A stretch of 9,221 bases of DNA from JAAEQD01 sp964521815 (lineage in GTDB: Bacteria; Zixibacteria; MSB-5A5; UBA10806; 4484-95). The notes under the pieces are model-generated. The model was not told the DNA's origin and did not search any database. It saw nothing but the letters and a program-made list of their open reading frames with translations. A program made the position numbers and the translations under genes. Location: assembly GCA_964521815.1 (NCBI GenBank), contig CAZFSN010000133.1, forward strand, positions 1 through 9,221, read 5' to 3'. This document shows, piece by piece, positions 6,031-9,221 of this stretch (its first letter is position 1; every line of letters begins with the position of its first letter).

Positions 6031-6078
6031 AATAATTAATTATTTGAATATGATTCATTTTTTTATTGCAATTAATTG
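6031..6078. repeat. Cluster of three palindromes upstream of the KTSC gene
   Basis: Three symmetric elements sit close together: AATAATTAATTATT (6031-6044, perfect 14-bp palindrome), TGAAT-ATG-ATTCA (6045-6057) and CAATTAATTG (6069-6078, perfect). They lie in the AT-rich gap between the hydrolase and the KTSC gene. They could be operators for a dimeric regulator, but AT-rich DNA makes short palindromes common. I see nothing else in 5951-6219 except a hairpin at 6166 and the ribosome binding site of the next gene. Confidence 0.35.
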
Positions 6079-6165
6079 AGGATAATGTTAATTTAGAATA
6101 CATCAAAAATTTTAGTTTGGATTGAATGATTTTTTATTCTCATAATTTGACAAGTATTAAATATC

Positions 6166-6189
6166 GGCCTGGTTTTACTGGACCAAGCC
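6166..6189 (+). other. Hairpin just upstream of the KTSC ribosome binding site
   Basis: GGCCTGGT (6166-6173) and ACCAAGCC (6182-6189) pair at seven of eight positions around an 8-nt loop. It ends a few bases before AAGGAG (6191-6196) and 17 nt before AGGGGG (6207-6212). It may protect the 5' end of the transcript or tune translation. Confidence 0.4.
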
Positions 6190-6219
6190 CAAGGAGCGCG
6201 AAATTCAGGGGGTTGACTG

Positions 6220-6435
6220 ATGCGTAGAATTTGTGTTATGTCTCCTGATCTGGCCTCGGTGGGTTATGACCCGAATCGCCGGATCCTCGAAATAGAATTC
6301 AATTGGGGCGGTGTTTATCGCTATTATGATGTCGATGAAGATGTGCACAGGGGATTAATGAATGCCGATTCGTCCAGTAAATTCTTTGACAAGAATATAA
6401 AAAGGGCCGGCTTTAAGTATGAAAAAGTGGAATGA
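6220..6435 (+). CDS. KTSC domain protein
   Basis: This 71-residue protein matches the KTSC domain, found alone in small bacterial proteins and at the C-terminus of some lysyl-tRNA synthetases. Its molecular role is not established. Visible pattern: a start with SPDLASVGYD, a beta-hairpin ILEIEFNWGGVYRYYDV, then a helix and the segment ADSSSKFFDKNIKRAGFKY, which corresponds to the conserved A-S-S-x-G-x-F-F-x-x-x-I stretch of the family, with a serine where glycine is usual. No signal peptide or membrane segment is seen, so it is probably cytoplasmic. AGGGGG (6207-6212) lies 7 nt before the ATG. It stands alone and converges with the dtxR-type gene, 53 bp away; I see no terminator hairpin in that gap. 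Confidence 0.85.
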   Translation: MRRICVMSPDLASVGYDPNRRILEIEFNWGGVYRYYDVDEDVHRGLMNADSSSKFFDKNIKRAGFKYEKVE

Positions 6436-6488
6436 AAAACTAAAAACTGTATTTACTATTCCGCGGGCCTAAAGATATATCTGATTAC

Positions 6489-6938
6489 CTATTTATGAAA
6501 ATCCGCTATAATTTTTTTAAAGTCGGATGGGCTTTCCTGCAAATATTCCGCGAACTCGTATAATCTTTGCATCGTCTCCGGACTTATAGCATGTTCCATC
6601 TGGCAGGCGTCGTGTTCGGCGGTTTTAGGTTCAACCTGCAAAACATCGACCAGGAAGCGGGTGAGGAAATTATGGCGGCGAAGGAGTCTCTGAGCCAGAT
6701 CCGCGCCGGAATCGGTCAACTCGACGAATTCCCGCGCTTCATATTTGACCAGCCCCGCTTGGCCTAATCGTTTCAGGGCGCTGACCACGCTGGACATCTT
6801 GACGTCTTTGGCCCGGGCGATATCCCTGACCCGGGCTATTTTCTGCGTTTCGATAAGGCTGAATATGATCTCGATATAATCTTCCAGGCTCTCTGAAAAC
6901 TCCCCGATCAGCGGGCTCTGTTTGTCATCTTCAATCAT
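6489..6938 (-). CDS. DtxR/MntR-family metal-dependent transcriptional repressor
   Basis: These regulators bind Fe(II) or Mn(II) and then repress metal-uptake genes. The 149 residues give a winged helix-turn-helix (about 35-70, with RDIARAKDVKMSSVVSALKR) and a dimerisation and metal-binding domain. The C-terminal SH3-like domain of full-length DtxR is absent, as in MntR. By alignment in my head to DtxR, the primary site is kept: C112, E115 and H116 match Cys102, Glu105 and His106. H89 matches His79, while ancillary ligands Glu83 and His98 appear replaced by T93 and E108. A Cys at the first position is typical of iron-sensing members, whereas MntR has Glu, so iron sensing fits with feoB next door. 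GAAAGG lies 8 nt before the ATG. It starts 32 nt after the Cys-rich small gene, so it is probably cotranscribed with feoB. Confidence 0.9.
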   Translation of the reverse strand: MIEDDKQSPLIGEFSESLEDYIEIIFSLIETQKIARVRDIARAKDVKMSSVVSALKRLGQAGLVKYEAREFVELTDSGADLAQRLLRRHNFLTRFLVDVLQVEPKTAEHDACQMEHAISPETMQRLYEFAEYLQESPSDFKKIIADFHK

Positions 6939-6970
6939 GATAAAAACCTTTCGCCGGATATATTAACAAC

Positions 6971-7147
6971 CTATGATTTTCGTTTCTTCTCGTTTGCCCT
7001 GATCAGTTCCTCGAGGTTACGGTCGGCCAACCCGCAACTGCCATGGCAACCGTCGCAGCCCCGGCCCTTAAGCTGACGAATTAATTTCTTGATCGTGAAA
7101 TAAGCCGCAATCGCTACTATTGCCAGGACTATTATAAATTCAAACAT
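6971..7147 (-). CDS. FeoB-associated Cys-rich membrane protein
   Basis: This 58-residue protein, translated by hand, has one N-terminal membrane segment (about residues 4-19, FIIVLAIVAIAAYFTI). A basic stretch KKLIRQLKGRG follows, then the cluster C31-x-x-C34-H35-x-x-C38, and a charged tail ends in KKRKS. This matches the small FeoB-associated family, whose members sit next to feoB and carry a Cys cluster likely to bind Fe(II) or a redox partner at the cytoplasmic face. Its exact role is not proven. The ATG (7145-7147) is preceded by AGAGGGGG with about 9 nt spacing and starts 16 nt after the feoB stop. It is short and easily missed by gene callers. Confidence 0.88.
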   Translation of the reverse strand: MFEFIIVLAIVAIAAYFTIKKLIRQLKGRGCDGCHGSCGLADRNLEELIRANEKKRKS

Positions 7148-7163
7148 AGTTTAATTCCCCCTC

Positions 7164-9221
7164 TTAACCCAATCCCAGATACTTGCCGCCCTGATAAATC
7201 ACCATCGACATACCCCAGGCTAAAAGAATAGTATATGAAAACTGAAACAGGGCCTCTTTAACGGAGCCGCTTTCCCGCAGAAAAACAGCCATGGCCGCCA
7301 GGCAGGGTGCGTAGATTAATATAAAAACCAGAAAAGAATAAGCGATAAGTTTCGAATACCTCGGATCAGTGGCCAGATTTTGGCGAAGCGATTCCGAGCC
7401 CTCATCGACCTTGCCGACGCCATAGATAGTACCCATGGTAGAAACCACCACCTCTTTGGCGGCCAGGCCCGAGATTATGGCTATCCCCAGGCGCCAGTCA
7501 AAACCCAGCGGCCTGATAATAGGTTCTATGATTCTGCCAAGCCGTCCGGCGATACTGTATTCGAGATTTTCCGCGGCCATGTGGTTTTCATAGCCGATAA
7601 CAAGCGTATCTTTTTCGGGTCCGGTTATTTCTCCGGCCAGATAAGATGTTTCCGCGCCCTTAATCAAGCTATTGTAATCTTGACCGTAATGGCCGGGTTT
7701 TGGAAATGTCATCAAAAACCACATGATTATCGATATCCCCAGTATTATGGTTCCGGCCTTGCGAAGGTATAGCCAGGAACGCTCCCACATATGTAGAAAT
7801 AGACTCCTGAACGTTGGCACGCGGTAAGGCGGCAACTCCATCACCAACGGCGATGACATGCCCTTAAACCTGGTCCGGCGAAGGACTTTGACCATCACGA
7901 TAGCCGTAATTATACCGAGGGCGTAAATCGAAAAAACCACCGTGCCGGCGTTGCGAGGCCAGAACGCCCCGCCGATTAGTATATATACCGGCAATCTCGC
8001 GCCGCAACTCATGAAATTAGTCACATGCATGGTCACCAGACGGTCCGTTTTATCCTCGATTATACGGCTGCTCATATAAGCCGGTACCGTACAACCGAAT
8101 CCGATCAGCATCGGGATAAACGATTTGCCATGCAGGCCGATTTTGTGCATGATTCGGTCCATTACGAAAGCGGCCCGGGCCATGTAGCCGGTATCCTCCA
8201 AAATCGCGATAGCCAGAAACAGAAGCATGATATTAGGCAAAAACACGATTACGCCGCCGACCCCGCGGATTATGCCATCCGTAATTAATGAGTTAATCAG
8301 ACCGGCTGGAATATAGGTAGCCGCCAGATTGCCCAGCCGGCCGACCATCCATTCAATCCATTCCATCGGTTTTTCACCCAGAGTAAAAGTGAGATGAAAT
8401 ACCAGCCACATCAGCGCCGCGAAAATCGGCAGGCCGAAATTCGGATGAATCAGCAGGTAGTCGATTGAATCGGATATATCGTGTCGGCGTTCGGCGGTCA
8501 TGCTGGTCGCCTCGGAACAGGCGCCGCTGACAAAGCCATAGCGTTTGTCGGTAATTACCGAGGCCGGTTCATCCCTGTAAAGCGCCCGCAAGCGATCCCG
8601 GCTGGCCTGCGCTTGCTTGAATATTTCATCAGCCTGTTGATGTGTGCCGAGAGTCTTTTTAACCTCGCCGTCATCCTCGATAAGCTTCAGGGCCAGCCAA
8701 TCCGGCCTGAAACCATTGACAGCGGTGCTATCCCGGATGATTAAATCGTGAAGTTTGGCTATTTCGTTTTGAAAATCTTTGCCGTATTTGACCCGTGCCG
8801 GTTCCGATTCCGGTCGGTTTTCGTGCATATCGATGATCGTTTGCAATAAATCGCTCATGCCTTTTTTCTTATGGCCAACCGTTGGAATGACCGGAATATT
8901 CAAAAGCGTGGAGAGGTATTTGTGATCGATATTAATTCCATGTTTCTGGGACATATCGCTCATATTAAGCGCGATTATCATCGGAATTCCCAGTTCGCTT
9001 AACTGGGTGGACAGGTAAAGATTGCGTTCGATATTGGAGGCATCCACGATATCGACGACGATGTCGGGGTGGTCTTCAATAATGAATTTGCGTGCGATTA
9101 TCTCATCGATCGATTCAGCCGACAGGGAATAAGTACCGGGCAAATCGACGAATTTGATGTTATAACCGTCATAATTTAAATGGCCTTCTTTTTTTTCAAC
9201 CGTGACACCGGGGAAATTGCC
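7164..9221 (-). CDS. feoB: Ferrous iron transport protein FeoB, N-terminus cut by window edge
   Basis: FeoB is the inner-membrane Fe(II) permease with an N-terminal GTPase domain. The frame is open to 9221, so 685 residues are visible; only the extreme N-terminus with the P-loop (G1) is missing. Seen at visible residues: GNFPGVTVEKKEG at 1-13 (switch I, G2 threonine at 7), DLPGTY at 26-31 (G3) and NMSD at 86-89 (G4). A helical dissociation-inhibitor-type region follows. The membrane part has two Gate regions: the first includes GFGCTVPAYMSSR and NFMSCGARLPVY, the second AAKEVVVSTMG and a late YAPCLAAMAVF. About eight or more hydrophobic segments are present. The gene ends in TAA at 7164-7166, 16 nt before the FeoB-associated gene. 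It is likely repressed by the adjacent DtxR-type protein; the promoter and any feoA lie outside the window. Confidence 0.97.
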   Translation of the reverse strand, partial: GNFPGVTVEKKEGHLNYDGYNIKFVDLPGTYSLSAESIDEIIARKFIIEDHPDIVVDIVDASNIERNLYLSTQLSELGIPMIIALNMSDMSQKHGINIDHKYLSTLLNIPVIPTVGHKKKGMSDLLQTIIDMHENRPESEPARVKYGKDFQNEIAKLHDLIIRDSTAVNGFRPDWLALKLIEDDGEVKKTLGTHQQADEIFKQAQASRDRLRALYRDEPASVITDKRYGFVSGACSEATSMTAERRHDISDSIDYLLIHPNFGLPIFAALMWLVFHLTFTLGEKPMEWIEWMVGRLGNLAATYIPAGLINSLITDGIIRGVGGVIVFLPNIMLLFLAIAILEDTGYMARAAFVMDRIMHKIGLHGKSFIPMLIGFGCTVPAYMSSRIIEDKTDRLVTMHVTNFMSCGARLPVYILIGGAFWPRNAGTVVFSIYALGIITAIVMVKVLRRTRFKGMSSPLVMELPPYRVPTFRSLFLHMWERSWLYLRKAGTIILGISIIMWFLMTFPKPGHYGQDYNSLIKGAETSYLAGEITGPEKDTLVIGYENHMAAENLEYSIAGRLGRIIEPIIRPLGFDWRLGIAIISGLAAKEVVVSTMGTIYGVGKVDEGSESLRQNLATDPRYSKLIAYSFLVFILIYAPCLAAMAVFLRESGSVKEALFQFSYTILLAWGMSMVIYQGGKYLGLG

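Noticed and set aside
6147..6152. TTGACA as a promoter for the KTSC gene
   Set aside because: No -10-like sequence lies at the proper spacing; the region near 6170 reads TGGTTT. A CATAAT at 6141 has only a weak TTGGAT partner.
6436..6488. Bidirectional terminator between the convergent KTSC and dtxR-type genes
   Set aside because: Only a short CCGCGG palindrome is present, with no stem plus T-run on either strand.
9141..9143. TTG as the start of FeoB
   Set aside because: The frame stays open to the window edge, and the upstream residues include GVTVEKKEG and the aspartate of DLPG, which are core FeoB G-domain parts. The true start is outside the window.

Overview
This window looks like the chromosomal replication origin of an uncultured bacterium, with an iron-uptake operon at its right end. 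Base composition is moderate in the genes and very AT-rich between them. The protein families are universal, so the lineage is uncertain. The gene style would fit a Gram-negative or FCB-type candidate phylum, but no sequence feature proves this.

Left block (1-3003, minus strand): dnaN (sliding clamp), recF and coaX (type III pantothenate kinase, missing only its last few residues at the window edge) form a tight operon read leftwards. RecF is split by a run of ten A residues that puts a stop in frame; the rest of RecF continues in the -1 frame. The recF stop and coaX start overlap as ATGA.

Origin (3004-3910, no protein gene of normal size): the region holds a strong leftward promoter for dnaN, a 56-bp stretch with only two G/C pairs, and a near-consensus DnaA box. 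A GCC spacer and TAA/TAG/TAA triplets lie between the box and the AT stretch, an arrangement like the basal unwinding system described for Bacillus subtilis. Further right are a 13-bp direct repeat, a strong rightward promoter for dnaA with a DnaA-like box over its -35, two hairpins, a ten-codon reading frame with a very good ribosome binding site, and two DnaA-like boxes 21 bp apart, the second touching the dnaA start codon.

Right of the origin (3911-6435, plus strand): dnaA (TTG start), an isochorismatase-fold cysteine hydrolase of unknown substrate, and a small KTSC-domain protein. dnaA and dnaN therefore diverge from a shared origin instead of lying in the usual dnaA-dnaN-recF order. Both arms are transcribed in the direction of their replication fork.

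Right end (6489-9221, minus strand): feoB (ferrous iron transporter, lacking only its N-terminal P-loop part at the window edge), a 58-residue Cys-rich FeoB-associated membrane protein, and a DtxR/MntR-type metal-dependent repressor. The three lie close together in one direction and probably form an iron-uptake operon with its own regulator.

I saw no tRNA, rRNA, CRISPR array or insertion sequence. The most interesting features are the origin architecture and the recF frameshift.
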